Shown here in pieces: positions 1 to 8,198 of a DNA stretch of 64,000 nt; positions within the stretch are counted from its first letter, which is position 1; every line of letters begins with the position of its first letter. The position numbers were made by a program, and so were the translations under genes. The stretch comes from Candidatus Methylomicrobium oryzae (GTDB lineage Bacteria > Pseudomonadota > Gammaproteobacteria > Methylococcales > Methylomonadaceae), in contig NZ_JAERVK010000006.1 in the NCBI RefSeq assembly GCF_016745425.1, forward strand, positions 1 to 64,000, written 5' to 3'. The notes beneath the pieces are model-generated. The model did not search any database. It was given only the letters and a program-made list of their open reading frames with translations, and had not been told where the DNA came from.

Positions 1-96
1 TCGATCGCTTGTTCCCGACGCGATCTACCTCCCCCATCCGTGGGGTCGTCGATCGCGTGTTCCCGACGCGATCTACCTCGCCCTTCCTTGGGCTCG
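1..96. repeat. Two tandem 48-bp repeat units
   Basis: Positions 1-48 and 49-96 are two head-to-tail copies of one unit that starts TCGATCGC and contains GTTCCCGACGCGATCTACCT. The copies differ at a few positions, mainly in the CCCCATCCGTGGGG part, which is CGCCCTTCCTTGGGC in copy 2; both versions can fold as a small hairpin. The array runs off the left edge, so the copy number is unknown. No coding potential is credible here. Confidence 0.75.
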
Positions 97-99
97 TAC

Positions 100-230
100 C
101 TCTGTCCATAGACCACCCTTTAGTGGCGGCATCCCTGCAGTCGTCTTTTTCAAAGAGGGGAGTGAATCATCCGCTTTTCGCAACAATCAACATTCGGGAA
201 GTTATTTTCCACCAGATCCTAACTGTTCTT
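100..230. repeat. Dispersed intergenic repeat, copy A
   Basis: This stretch recurs in inverse orientation at about 56485-56590. The shared parts are TGTCCATAGACCACCCTTTA, GCATCCCTGCAGTCGTCTTT, TTCAAAGAGGGGAGT and CCACCAGATCCTAA, with a variable middle. The GGGAAGTTATTTT part also occurs near 5838 and, as GGAAGTTATTTTT, near 56758. It lies just downstream of the acyl carrier protein genes, and its function is unknown. Confidence 0.7.
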
Positions 231-242
231 GTTCCGGCGCCT

Positions 243-500
243 TTAGCCCTGCGGCTCGTTCATCATCCGGTAAACCGCCTCGACCACGTCCCCGATCGAA
301 CGCGCCGATTTGAAATCCTCCGGCTTGACCGCCTTCCCGGTCATTTCCTTCAGCCGGACGATCATGTCGACCGCATCGATGCTGTCGAAATCGAGGTCTT
401 CATAAAGCCGTGCCTCCGGGGTAATATCGTCCGGATTCAGCTCAAACATCTCGACCATCAGTTCACGGATGGCCGCCAAAATTTGTTCGCGATTTTCCAT
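243..500 (-). CDS. Acyl carrier protein (aryl-polyene-type cluster)
   Basis: This is an 85-residue acyl carrier protein. The phosphopantetheine attachment Ser sits in the DFDSIDAVD motif, in the usual four-helix-bundle context. I chose the ATG at 500 rather than an upstream start at 620 because it gives a normal ACP length and avoids running through the neighbouring ACP gene. It is the last of four co-oriented genes (ketosynthase-like, acyltransferase, ACP, ACP). That arrangement is known from aryl polyene clusters, where two ACPs carry the growing polyene. The protein is cytoplasmic. It could instead serve another type II fatty-acid-like pathway. The rest of such a cluster is not downstream, because repeats follow directly. 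Confidence 0.88.
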   Translation of the reverse strand: MENREQILAAIRELMVEMFELNPDDITPEARLYEDLDFDSIDAVDMIVRLKEMTGKAVKPEDFKSARSIGDVVEAVYRMMNEPQG

Positions 501-507
501 TATTTTC

Positions 508-756
508 TCAAGTGCGGGCGGATTGGATATAGTTCGCCAGAGCGGAAACCGAAGCGAAGATCTTCGCCACGTCCTCTTTTTCGGCATTGATTTTGACATT
601 GTATTTTTTCCGGATCGCAAGCCCTAACTCGAGCGCGTCGATCGAATCGAGCCCCAATCCTTCATTGAACAGCGCCGCCCCGCTGTCGATGTCATCGATG
701 CCGATATCCTCCAGATCCAGCGTCTCGATGATCAATTGTTTCAATTCATTTTCCAT
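508..756 (-). CDS. Acyl carrier protein, second copy
   Basis: This 82-residue acyl carrier protein has the motif LGLDSIDALEL, with Ser as the expected 4'-phosphopantetheine site. It differs clearly from the neighbouring ACP: it has an N-terminal ENELKQLIIETLDLEDI helix and lacks that protein's EMFEL helix. The two are therefore distinct carriers rather than a recent duplication. Its start overlaps the end of the acyltransferase gene by about 11 bases, which suggests translational coupling. Paired ACPs next to an acyltransferase and an incomplete ketosynthase are typical of aryl polyene clusters. Which ACP primes and which elongates cannot be told from the sequence. Confidence 0.88.
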   Translation of the reverse strand: MENELKQLIIETLDLEDIGIDDIDSGAALFNEGLGLDSIDALELGLAIRKKYNVKINAEKEDVAKIFASVSALANYIQSART

Positions 757-1561
757 GGTACTGATAAATATCTCTTTGCTGAGTGAAATAATCTTGTAAA
801 AACCGGTTCAGGCGCCGTACCGCGATCGATTTGGGCTCGATCCGTTGAAATTCGGCCAGCGGAATATCCTCGCCGACATGCATCGCCAAATGGAAACGCC
901 GCCGGTACGGAATGCTGTACCACGGTTCGGCCTTGGTCAGCGTGCTCGGATAGCAGGACAGCGTCACCGGCGTGACGACCGCGCCGGCCTGCAGGGCGAT
1001 CGCGGCGGCGCCGCGCTGGAAACGGTAAGGCTTGCCCGGCACCGAACGGGTGCCTTCCGGAAAAATGATCATCGAACCGCCCGCCTGCAGCCAATCCACG
1101 CATTCCTCGATCATCTGCTCCGGGTCGCCGTTGCTGATGTAGCCCGCGTTCAGAATCGGCCCGCGCATGGCGGGATTGCGCCAGAGCGATGCCTTCACGA
1201 TGCAGCTCGCCTCCCGGACTCGGCTGATCAGAAACACGATGTCGACCAGGGTCGGATGGTTTGCCAAAATCAACTGGCCGGGCCGGTTCAGTTTTTCCAG
1301 CCCGACGATCTCGTAGGTCATGATCCCAATCCGGTGCATCAGGCCGATGAATGCGAAAAAACCGTAATGGACGACATGCTGGCCGCGTTTGATTTTCTCC
1401 CTGCGGCTGCCGGGCAGGATCGACAAGACCGGAAAGACCAGCACCCAAAGTAAAAAACCGCCGACTCCGAAGGTCGTGAAACTGACCGCGGTTCCGAAAA
1501 GACGCCAGACGTAATTCAGCTTGTACGCTAAATTTTTTCCCATCGCCAGCCGCGCCCCCAA
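746..1561 (-). CDS. 1-acyl-sn-glycerol-3-phosphate acyltransferase family protein
   Basis: This is a PlsC-type membrane-associated acyltransferase of 271 residues. The catalytic block ILANHPTLVDIVFL holds the HX4D motif, and the second block IIFPEGTRS is the substrate-binding FPEGTRS motif. A hydrophobic N-terminal segment (AVSFTTFGVGGFLLWVLVF) is a likely membrane anchor. The start at 1561 overlaps the upstream ketosynthase-like gene by about 34 bases. A second Met, seven residues in at 1543, is an equally possible start. In aryl polyene clusters such acyltransferases are thought to transfer the finished polyene to a glycerol or lipid anchor in the envelope. That role is inferred from context here. 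Confidence 0.88.
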   Translation of the reverse strand: MGARLAMGKNLAYKLNYVWRLFGTAVSFTTFGVGGFLLWVLVFPVLSILPGSRREKIKRGQHVVHYGFFAFIGLMHRIGIMTYEIVGLEKLNRPGQLILANHPTLVDIVFLISRVREASCIVKASLWRNPAMRGPILNAGYISNGDPEQMIEECVDWLQAGGSMIIFPEGTRSVPGKPYRFQRGAAAIALQAGAVVTPVTLSCYPSTLTKAEPWYSIPYRRRFHLAMHVGEDIPLAEFQRIEPKSIAVRRLNRFLQDYFTQQRDIYQYHGK

Positions 1562-2253
1562 AAGTCAACGGCCGCTCCGCCGTCGCCGCGGCGTAAAAAA
1601 TCGACGAACAACGGCAATTGCACGGGCTGCTCGCCCGCGTCCCCGTTCTTCGGCACACGGCTCAGGCGCAGCGGCATTCCCTTGCCCGCCAAGGCCAGGC
1701 GCATCGCCAAAGCGCAAGTAAACTCGCCGTTCAGTGCGAACGGCGCAACCGGATAGAATCCGGCGATCGGTTCGTCGTAGAGCACCACCAGCACCTCGGC
1801 CGCGCCTTCCTGCAGCATCCCGAGCGCCTCGGCAAAAGCCGGCCCGATCGCTTCGCCGCCCGGCGCAATCACGGTAATTTCCTGTTGATTACGATAGGCG
1901 ATCGAATACAGTCCCGCGATCGCATTATGTACCGACAAGCTGAATGCGGTCGGCGACAGTTCCTCGCCGTCCCGGATCGTTTCGAGCATTGCCAACGCCT
2001 TCCCGACCTCGCCGTGAGCGGAGCTGAACACGGTCGGAAGGTTTTCTCCCGGCTTGATACACCGGTCGATCGCATTGAATACCGCCCGTGCCAAGGGACT
2101 CAAGCGGCGCTGCTGCAGCTTCGGAATAAAGCCGGGAATCTCGGCGAGATTTGGGCTGGAATGCATGCACGAAGTCTCCCGGCTCTCCGAATCCGACGCC
2201 CATACACCCCAATCATTCAGTACAAAATCGGCAACTTTCAAGGCGGAGGGCAT
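1528..2253 (-). CDS. Beta-ketoacyl synthase-like protein (N-terminal-type, chain-length-factor-like)
   Basis: This 241-residue protein resembles the short beta-ketoacyl synthase N-terminal-like family found in aryl polyene clusters. Visible hallmarks are the segment SLSVHNAIAGLYSIA and the strand-rich core AAEVLVVLYDEPIAG. No catalytic Cys-His-His triad of a full ketosynthase is visible, so it is more likely a partner or chain-length factor than an active condensing enzyme. It is the first gene of the four-gene minus-strand set and overlaps the acyltransferase gene. A 165-bp gap separates it from the divergent lipoprotein gene at 2419, so the promoter probably lies there. Confidence 0.8.
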   Translation of the reverse strand: MPSALKVADFVLNDWGVWASDSESRETSCMHSSPNLAEIPGFIPKLQQRRLSPLARAVFNAIDRCIKPGENLPTVFSSAHGEVGKALAMLETIRDGEELSPTAFSLSVHNAIAGLYSIAYRNQQEITVIAPGGEAIGPAFAEALGMLQEGAAEVLVVLYDEPIAGFYPVAPFALNGEFTCALAMRLALAGKGMPLRLSRVPKNGDAGEQPVQLPLFVDFLRRGDGGAAVDFWGRGWRWEKI

Positions 2254-2418
2254 GACGGATCAAAAAAGCGCGAAAGAAGGGCGAAAAACAAGACCGACAA
2301 ATTCGATTAAAAAGGCGCGTTTATACCACAAACGCGCGCCGAGCGCATTTTGGCAAAATTATTCCTCTAAATGTTAAACTAAAAGACCGCAACATTTGAG
2401 TATTAGAGAAAGCGATCG

Positions 2419-2820
2419 ATGAACCTGACTAAAACATTCTTTTCATGCGCCGGCATCGTTCTGCCGGCGCTATTGAACGGCTGCGCGGCCACCGCGCCCG
2501 AAACCAAGCCTGCAGAAGCCGCGCCCGCGGCGCGCGTCAACGACTTTCCGACCCGCGACCGGGTCGAGTATGTGCTGAACTGCGTAGCCAAACACGGCGG
2601 CCTGACCTACATCACGCAATACGCCTGCGGCTGCAAAATCGACAAAATCGCCGAAAAAATGACTTTCGCAGAGTATGAAGCAGCCAATACCTTCACCTAT
2701 CTGCGCAGTACACCCGGCGATGCAGGCGGCCTCTTCCGCGACCCCCAGCAATCGAAGGATTTAAGAAAATTGCTGAAGGAAACCGAAACGTATGCCGAAA
2801 AACAGTGCTTTGTGAAATAA
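2419..2820 (+). CDS. Cys-rich hypothetical lipoprotein
   Basis: This 133-residue protein has a lipoprotein signal peptide ending in the lipobox LLNGC. The next residues (AATAPE) lack Asp at +2, so outer-membrane sorting is likely. After an Ala/Pro/Glu linker, the mature domain carries VLNCVAKHGG, YACGCKIDKIAEKM and a C-terminal EKQCF. These are four Cys, suggesting disulfides or a cofactor. It faces the SoxYZ-like carrier gene across a short palindromic spacer. I recognise no named family. A role with the periplasmic quinoprotein dehydrogenase system is a guess from the neighbour. Confidence 0.75.
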   Translation: MNLTKTFFSCAGIVLPALLNGCAATAPETKPAEAAPAARVNDFPTRDRVEYVLNCVAKHGGLTYITQYACGCKIDKIAEKMTFAEYEAANTFTYLRSTPGDAGGLFRDPQQSKDLRKLLKETETYAEKQCFVK

Positions 2821-2828
2821 GGTCATAG

Positions 2829-2900
2829 GGCGCAATAGGCAAAGCCGTATTGCGCCGCATGGAGGCCTACATTCGGCGGAATTCGCTTCGCTATTCCGCC
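2829..2900. repeat. Two adjacent palindromes between convergent genes
   Basis: The first hairpin pairs GGCGCAATA at 2829-2837 with TATTGCGCC ending at 2856. The second pairs GGCGGAAT at 2875-2882 with ATTCCGCC at 2893-2900 and abuts the stop codon of the SoxYZ-like gene. They look like short REP-type palindromes that may act as a bidirectional terminator or mRNA-stabilising element. No long U tract follows. Confidence 0.65.
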
Positions 2901-3731
2901 CTACAATTCGACTTGGTAAGATTCGCTGTAGGTCGAGCCTTTCGTGCACGCATCCCGCGCAGTCGGGCTTTCGCAGGAGGTGTCGCTGATTTCCGCCTTC
3001 AGAACTCCAGCCGACTGCGGCACGAAATAAAAGCGGAAATTCGGGTCGGAACTGATCGCGATGTCGGTTTTCGCGGTCAATACCGGCTTGCCGTTGAAGG
3101 TAACTTTCAGCTGCTCGATGAAATGCGACTTCTTCACGAAACGCGTCAGCTGATCCATCTGCATCCCGGTAATGTTCGGATGACTGATCAACAGTTGCGC
3201 CAGATTCGGCTCGCCGGCTTTCACGCCGCCGTCCAGCCTGAATTTCATTTTGCCGAGCCGTTTCATCGACGCGTCCAGATCGGCCCCGATCGGAGCGGAG
3301 CAACCGCCGCTGGCTTTCACGAATTTTTTCGTCATGATCAGCCTACCGTCGTTCATTTCCGCGATCGCACGGATGTAACTGTAGGTATTGACCCGGACCC
3401 GCATCGCCAGATCGGCCTTGCCGCTGTCGGGCGTCAGTTCGAACTCGCCGACGAACGGAAACGGGTTCTTGTCGACCAGCACGAGAATTTTCCTGATATA
3501 AATGTCCTGCGTCTGCGGAATCTTGCTGACGATTTTCAGCGGCACCAGCGCCGGGTCCTCGGCCCGGTAGGGCGCTTCCAGTTCGATCACGTCGCTGCTT
3601 TCGGTGATCGTTTTACCGGAAAAATACTGATTTCTCAGCGTCGCGTTCCACTCGTTTTCATCACCCTCGGCCATTGCGGTCAACGGCAAGGCCAGCAACA
3701 GCACGATAGACAGGAGTCTTGATATTTTCAT
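2901..3731 (-). CDS. Quinoprotein dehydrogenase-associated SoxYZ-like carrier
   Basis: This 276-residue exported protein has a clear signal peptide (residues 1-21, ending ALPLTAMA). The N-terminal half is SoxY-like and carries the carrier-Cys block SGGCSAPIG around Cys144. The C-terminal half is SoxZ-like, with a beta-rich segment and late Cys residues. In sulfur oxidation the SoxY Cys carries thiol-bound intermediates. This fused family is usually found near PQQ-dependent alcohol dehydrogenase genes, and its substrate there is unknown. Here the usual GGCGG tail of SoxY is replaced by GGCSAPIG, and no Sox or PQQ enzyme gene lies nearby. Confidence 0.85.
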   Translation of the reverse strand: MKISRLLSIVLLLALPLTAMAEGDENEWNATLRNQYFSGKTITESSDVIELEAPYRAEDPALVPLKIVSKIPQTQDIYIRKILVLVDKNPFPFVGEFELTPDSGKADLAMRVRVNTYSYIRAIAEMNDGRLIMTKKFVKASGGCSAPIGADLDASMKRLGKMKFRLDGGVKAGEPNLAQLLISHPNITGMQMDQLTRFVKKSHFIEQLKVTFNGKPVLTAKTDIAISSDPNFRFYFVPQSAGVLKAEISDTSCESPTARDACTKGSTYSESYQVEL

Positions 3732-3879
3732 TTTCTATATCCGATGGTTCAGTAACTTCCCCATTATGGGCCTTGAGGCAAACGAGAGCAACCTCGCCGG
3801 TGCGTAGCTCCAATCCAGCCGAACCGCTATTCCATATTTGCTTTAAAATACCGCCATTTTTACCCGGTTTCCTGTTTCC

Positions 3880-4410
3880 ATGACGATAAAAATCCTGCAT
3901 TGCCATCCCGCAACGCCGAACGACTCGATAGGCTCCTTGAGCGTCGAGATTGAACGCGACGCGGGAACTTGCCTGACGCTGCGCTACCGGCTCGCCGGCA
4001 ACCTGGAAAAAATTCTGATTCCCGCAGCAAAACCGTCCGCTGTCGGCGACGGCTTATGGCAGCATACCTGTTTCGAAGCCTTTGCCACCGCTGCCGGAAC
4101 TTCCGCTTATCGCGAATTCAATTTTTCGCCTTCGGGAGAATGGGCCGCCTATGCATTCGGCGATTACCGCGAGCGCATGCCCTGGAGCATCGGCACGCCT
4201 CCCGTCATTGAAGTTTCGCAGCCACAGGATCAATTGCTGTTGACCGCCCGCATCGCGGCAGACGATCTTCCGGCAGGCGCCCGCCTGCATCTGGGGCTGA
4301 CCGCGGTTATCGAATCGATCGACGGCAATATCTCCTATTGGGCCTTGCATCATCCGGCCGAAAAACCCGATTTTCACGACTGTGCCGGCTTCGTCTATCC
4401 GCTCGACTGA
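3880..4410 (+). CDS. DOMON-like domain protein
   Basis: This 176-residue soluble protein has no signal peptide. The pattern of short beta strands with GLWQHTCFEAFATA, YREFNFSPSGEWAAYAFGDYRE and YWALHHPAEKPDFHD matches the bacterial DOMON-like group, which is related to heme- or sugar-binding DOMON folds. The ligand is unknown. It sits 37 bases upstream of the DUF1343 gene on the same strand, so the two probably share a transcript. Confidence 0.82.
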   Translation: MTIKILHCHPATPNDSIGSLSVEIERDAGTCLTLRYRLAGNLEKILIPAAKPSAVGDGLWQHTCFEAFATAAGTSAYREFNFSPSGEWAAYAFGDYRERMPWSIGTPPVIEVSQPQDQLLLTARIAADDLPAGARLHLGLTAVIESIDGNISYWALHHPAEKPDFHDCAGFVYPLD

Positions 4411-4447
4411 ACGCCTTCCGACAACCTTTTAAAATAACGACCCGCCC

Positions 4448-5650
4448 ATGAAATTCGGCATAGACCGCTTACTCGAAGACCGCCGCCTGCGCGCGCCGCT
4501 GGCCGGCCAACGCATCGCCCTGCTCGCCCATCCCGCCTCGGTGACCGCTGATTTAACACACAGCCTGGACGCCCTCGCCTGCCTTCCGGATCTGAAGGTC
4601 AGCGCCGCCTTCGGCCCGCAGCACGGCCTGCGGGGCGACAAGCAGGACAACATGATCGAATCGCCCGATTTCGTCGATCCGGTGCACGGCATTCCGGTGT
4701 TCAGCCTGTATGGAGAAGTTCGCCGGCCGACCGAGGCGATGATGGACACGTTCGACGTACTGCTGGTCGACTTGCAGGATCTGGGTTGCCGGATTTACAC
4801 CTTCATCACCACCCTGCGCTACGTACTCGAAGCCGCGGCCAGGCATCGGAAAGCGGTCTGGATTCTCGACCGCCCGAACCCGGCAGGACGTCCCGTCGAA
4901 GGATTGGCCCTCCGGCCCGGCTGGGAAAGTTTCGTCGGCGCGGGCCCGATGCCGATGCGCCACGGCCTGACGATGGGCGAGATGGCGCGCTGGTTTGTCG
5001 CCACGTTCAAGCTTGACGTGGATTGCCAAGTGATCGCGATGGAAGGCTGGAATCCCGAGGCTGCCCCCGGCTACGGCTGGCCGCTCGGCGAGCGCACCTG
5101 GATCAATCCAAGCCCGAACGCACCGAATCTCTGGATGACCCGCTGCTATGCCGGCACCGTGATGCTGGAGGGCACCACCCTCTCCGAAGGCCGCGGCACG
5201 ACACGGCCGCTGGAGTTGTTCGGCGCGCCCGATCTCGATGCGCGCCGTTTGATCGAAACGATGTATTCGCTCGCCCCGGCCTGGCTCGAAGGCTGCCGTT
5301 TGCGCGCATGCTGGTTCGAGCCGACTTTTCACAAACATGCCGGCAAACTGTGCGCCGGCCTGCAAATCCATGTCGAGGACCCGTCCTACAGCCATGAGCG
5401 GTTCCGCTCCTGGCGCCTGCAGGCGTTGGCCTTCAAGGCCTTGCGCCGCCTACAGCCGGACTATCCGCTGTGGCGCAATTTCCCCTACGAATACGAACTC
5501 GACCGTCTGGCGATCGATGTGATCAACGGCTCGCCGCTGTTGCGCGAATGGGTCGATGATGCCGGCGCGGAACCCGAGGATCTGGAAAAACTGGCGCGCC
5601 TGGACGAAAACGCCTGGCTGGCTGACAGGCTGGAGTTCCTGCTTTACTAA
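4448..5650 (+). CDS. NamZ-like exo-beta-N-acetylmuramidase family protein (DUF1343)
   Basis: This 400-residue protein matches the DUF1343/NamZ family in length and motifs. Visible blocks are RIALLAHPASVT, AFGPQHGLRGDKQDN, VFSLYGEVRRPT, VDLQDLGCRIYTFITTL, ILDRPNPAGRPVEG and LSEGRGTTRPLELFGAP. Characterised NamZ enzymes remove terminal N-acetylmuramic acid from peptidoglycan fragments. I see no signal peptide at this start, so a cytoplasmic recycling role is likely. It lies in a two-gene unit with the DOMON-like gene. It is followed by a repeat-bearing intergenic region. Confidence 0.87.
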   Translation: MKFGIDRLLEDRRLRAPLAGQRIALLAHPASVTADLTHSLDALACLPDLKVSAAFGPQHGLRGDKQDNMIESPDFVDPVHGIPVFSLYGEVRRPTEAMMDTFDVLLVDLQDLGCRIYTFITTLRYVLEAAARHRKAVWILDRPNPAGRPVEGLALRPGWESFVGAGPMPMRHGLTMGEMARWFVATFKLDVDCQVIAMEGWNPEAAPGYGWPLGERTWINPSPNAPNLWMTRCYAGTVMLEGTTLSEGRGTTRPLELFGAPDLDARRLIETMYSLAPAWLEGCRLRACWFEPTFHKHAGKLCAGLQIHVEDPSYSHERFRSWRLQALAFKALRRLQPDYPLWRNFPYEYELDRLAIDVINGSPLLREWVDDAGAEPEDLEKLARLDENAWLADRLEFLLY

Positions 5651-6188
5651 GGAGTTGGTCGATCATAACCTCCCCTCTGGTTCCCTTGCCGAGCACCTAT
5701 CGTGCCCCCCTTTACCGGCTTGGGTCACCCTCCAAAGCACACAAACCGCTGTAGGGTACGCTGTGCGTACCTTTTCACCCCCACCAATGGTACGCACAGC
5801 GTACCCTACAGCTGAGAAACGATCAGGCGGCATGCCGGGAAGTTATTTTTAACCGCATACTAAATTCCGGAAACTCCGTGCCGCCATTTTCCAGGCGCAT
5901 GGTTTTGCTCTCAAAGCCGATGAACGCCGGGATTGAACAACTGTCATAAATCATGTTTACGATATTTTCTCAAGCCGGCGGCGCAGAAGCCTCTTGCTCT
6001 CATTTTCGCTTAACCGGAAATATCGAATCACCGCGATTTGCTTAACGAAATCAGCCGAAACCTTCAATTTAACGATGAGGCCGTCATAGAGCCGGACAAT
6101 ACGCTTCGCCGAACCGAACCCATAATAAAACAGCCGTCTGACTTTGAAGATGAGTCCGGAGCTCTTAAACCGGACCGGGAGTTCGCAA
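5651..6188. other. Intergenic region with repeat and possible coding relic
   Basis: This 538-bp stretch holds the long inverted repeat at 5748-5812 and, at 5838, the GGGAAGTTATTTTT motif shared with other dispersed repeats. On the minus strand, 5957-6140 could encode a basic peptide (VRLYDGLIVKLKVSADF), but it has no recognisable start context and may be a relic. The promoter of the cyclopropane synthase gene should lie near its right end; I could not assign it. Confidence 0.5.
5748..5812. repeat. 24-bp perfect inverted repeat (REP-like), copy 1
   Basis: GCTGTAGGGTACGCTGTGCG begins the left arm at 5748-5771. The right arm at 5789-5812 is its exact reverse complement, with a 17-nt loop. A diverged copy lies at 10241-10299, with related flanks (GGCTTGGGT versus AGCTTGGGT). 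The location between genes and the long palindrome fit a REP/MITE-type element. Confidence 0.85.
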
Positions 6189-7373
6189 ATGACAGAAGAC
6201 CAAAAAATTGCCATTGACCGCGCATTAATCGCGCCGCGGCCAAGACGCAAGAGAAGCTCGACGCAGGAATTTGTTCACCGTTTGTTTGAAGAAGCCGATA
6301 TCCGCCTCAACGGCCACAGGCCTTTCGACATCCAAGTGCGCGATCCTCGATTTTACGAACGCGTGCTGGCGGACGGGCCGCTCGGTTTCGGCGAAGCTTA
6401 CACCGAAGGGTGGTGGGACTGCCACGACATGGCCGAAATGATCGCCCGCATTACCCGTCACGACATCGAAAAAAACCTGAAACTCTCCTGGAAACTGTTG
6501 TGGGGAGTCCTTCGCGCCCGCCTGATCAATCTGCAATCCCGGAGCCGCTCTCCTATAGTCGGCTGCGAGCACTACGATCAGACGCTGGACGCTTACGAAT
6601 GCATGACCGGTAAATGGCAGGCATTGAGCTGCGGCTACTGGAAATCGGCAAAGACGCTGGACGAAGCCCAGGAAGCCAAATTCGACCTGATTTGCCGAAA
6701 GCTCAACATCAGCCGGCACGACCGCGTGCTCGACATCGGCTGCGGTTTCGGTTCGTTTGCCAAGTTCGCTTCGGAAAGATACGGCTGCAGCGTAACCGGA
6801 ATCAATATCTCCCCCCAGCAGGCCGAGCGCGCGCGCAGCAGCTGCAAGGGGCTGCCGGTCGACATCGTGACTTGCGACTATCGCGACACCCGACGCTATT
6901 TGTCCGACAGAAAATTCGACAAACTCGTTTCGATCGGCATGTTCGAACATGTCGGCAATAAAAACTTCCGCACTTATTTTCAAATCGCCAACCGTGGCCT
7001 GAAAGACGACGGCCTCTTCCTGCTGCATACGATCGGTTCGAACGTCTCGCTGCACCATAACGATCCCTGGTTCGAAAAATACATTTTCCCCGGCGGCCTG
7101 TTGCCGTCGATCAAGCAAATCGGCGCGGCGATCGAGAACGTCTTCGTAATGGAAGACTGGCATAATTTCGGCTACGACTACGCACTGACGCTGAACAACT
7201 GGTACAAAAACTTCGCCGAGGCCTGGTCCGGCGACAAAAACGATCCTTTCTTCCGGATGTGGACCTATTACCTGTTGTCCTGCTCGGGCTATTTCAAGGC
7301 CCGGCGCGTACAGTTGTGGCAAATCGTACTCTCCAAGTCCGGCCATAACGGCGGCTATACCAGCATCCGGTAA
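6189..7373 (+). CDS. cfa: Cyclopropane-fatty-acyl-phospholipid synthase
   Basis: This enzyme transfers a methylene group from S-adenosylmethionine to the double bond of unsaturated phospholipid acyl chains. The 394-residue length fits Cfa. Visible motifs are GFGEAYTEGWWDC near the N terminus, the SAM loop VLDIGCGFGSFAKFA, GCSVTGINISPQQ, SIGMFEHVG and FFPGGLLPS-type IFPGGLLPS, with YALTLNNWYKNF near the end. I chose the ATG at 6189 because GGGAG precedes it by seven bases; an upstream in-frame Met at 6144 lacks such a site. It is a peripheral membrane enzyme, usually raised in stationary phase or acid stress. Confidence 0.93.
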   Translation: MTEDQKIAIDRALIAPRPRRKRSSTQEFVHRLFEEADIRLNGHRPFDIQVRDPRFYERVLADGPLGFGEAYTEGWWDCHDMAEMIARITRHDIEKNLKLSWKLLWGVLRARLINLQSRSRSPIVGCEHYDQTLDAYECMTGKWQALSCGYWKSAKTLDEAQEAKFDLICRKLNISRHDRVLDIGCGFGSFAKFASERYGCSVTGINISPQQAERARSSCKGLPVDIVTCDYRDTRRYLSDRKFDKLVSIGMFEHVGNKNFRTYFQIANRGLKDDGLFLLHTIGSNVSLHHNDPWFEKYIFPGGLLPSIKQIGAAIENVFVMEDWHNFGYDYALTLNNWYKNFAEAWSGDKNDPFFRMWTYYLLSCSGYFKARRVQLWQIVLSKSGHNGGYTSIR

Positions 7374-7470
7374 CCTTACCCTATTGATACGCCTGGAAGG
7401 CGCTATCCGATCGTCAAAATCCGGCCTTCGGCGTATACTGGCGCGGTTTTCCACGAACTCAGCCTCCGCC

Positions 7471-8121
7471 ATGCCGATCCCATTACCGTTCGACCTGCTC
7501 GCGTTCGCCGGCAGCAGCGGCCTGATACTGATCTACTATCTTTTTTTGCGGCTTCGCGCCCACCGCGATCCCGATTTCAGCGTACACGGGTTTAACCGAA
7601 AAGTGCGCACAGCCTGGGTCGAGATGGTGGCACGAAGCGGCAAAATGGATGTCCTAGCCGTGCAGACGCTCCGCAATTCGGTCATGGCGGCCAATTTCAT
7701 GGCATCGACCTCGGTGCTGCTGATCGTCGGTACGCTGAATCTGAGCGACAGGATCGAAAAGTGGGCCGGCGCCTGGCATCCGGATACAGCCGCCGCAAGC
7801 TGGGCGGGCGAGTTATGGCTGATCAAGCTCGGCCTGTTGCTGCTCGTTTTTTTCATCGCCTTTTACTGTTTTACAATGGCAATCCGCTTTTTCAATCATG
7901 TCGGCTATATGATCAATTTGCTGGCGGGGCTGCCCGAAACCGACATTTCGCACGCGCAAGTCTGCACCTACTTGAACCGGGCAGGCGCCTACTATAGCTA
8001 CGGCACGCGCAGTTTTTTTTTCAGCCTGCCGCTGATCCTCTGGTTTTTCGGCCCTTATCCCCTGATTCTCGCGACGATCGTTCTGATTGCGGCGCTGTAC
8101 AAAATGGACCGGGCGCCCTGA
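7471..8121 (+). CDS. DUF599 family membrane protein
   Basis: This 216-residue integral membrane protein has about four TM segments: LLAFAGSSGLILIYYLFL, SVLLIVGTLNL, LGLLLLVFFIAFYCFTMAI and FFSLPLILWFFGPYPLIL. The conserved RTAWVEMVARSGKMDVLAVQTLRNSVMAANFMAST block between the first two segments is the DUF599 signature. Its function is unknown. I started it at 7471, because the upstream 29 codons are basic and unlike the family. It follows cfa by 97 bases. Confidence 0.85.
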   Translation: MPIPLPFDLLAFAGSSGLILIYYLFLRLRAHRDPDFSVHGFNRKVRTAWVEMVARSGKMDVLAVQTLRNSVMAANFMASTSVLLIVGTLNLSDRIEKWAGAWHPDTAAASWAGELWLIKLGLLLLVFFIAFYCFTMAIRFFNHVGYMINLLAGLPETDISHAQVCTYLNRAGAYYSYGTRSFFFSLPLILWFFGPYPLILATIVLIAALYKMDRAP

Positions 8122-8198
8122 CAGGCATTGCGCTTGTCATCAATCCTTAACATTTTGTTGCGGGGACTGCGCTACAATCTTTCATTTACAGGAAGTCA

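Noticed and set aside
9..590. 193-codon open frame on the plus strand over the tandem repeats and the ACP gene
   Set aside because: It reads antisense through the ACP gene and through repeats, and its residues show no family pattern.
5957..6250. 97-codon minus-strand frame upstream of cfa
   Set aside because: It overlaps the cfa start, has no ribosome site and no recognisable family, though part of it could be a relic.
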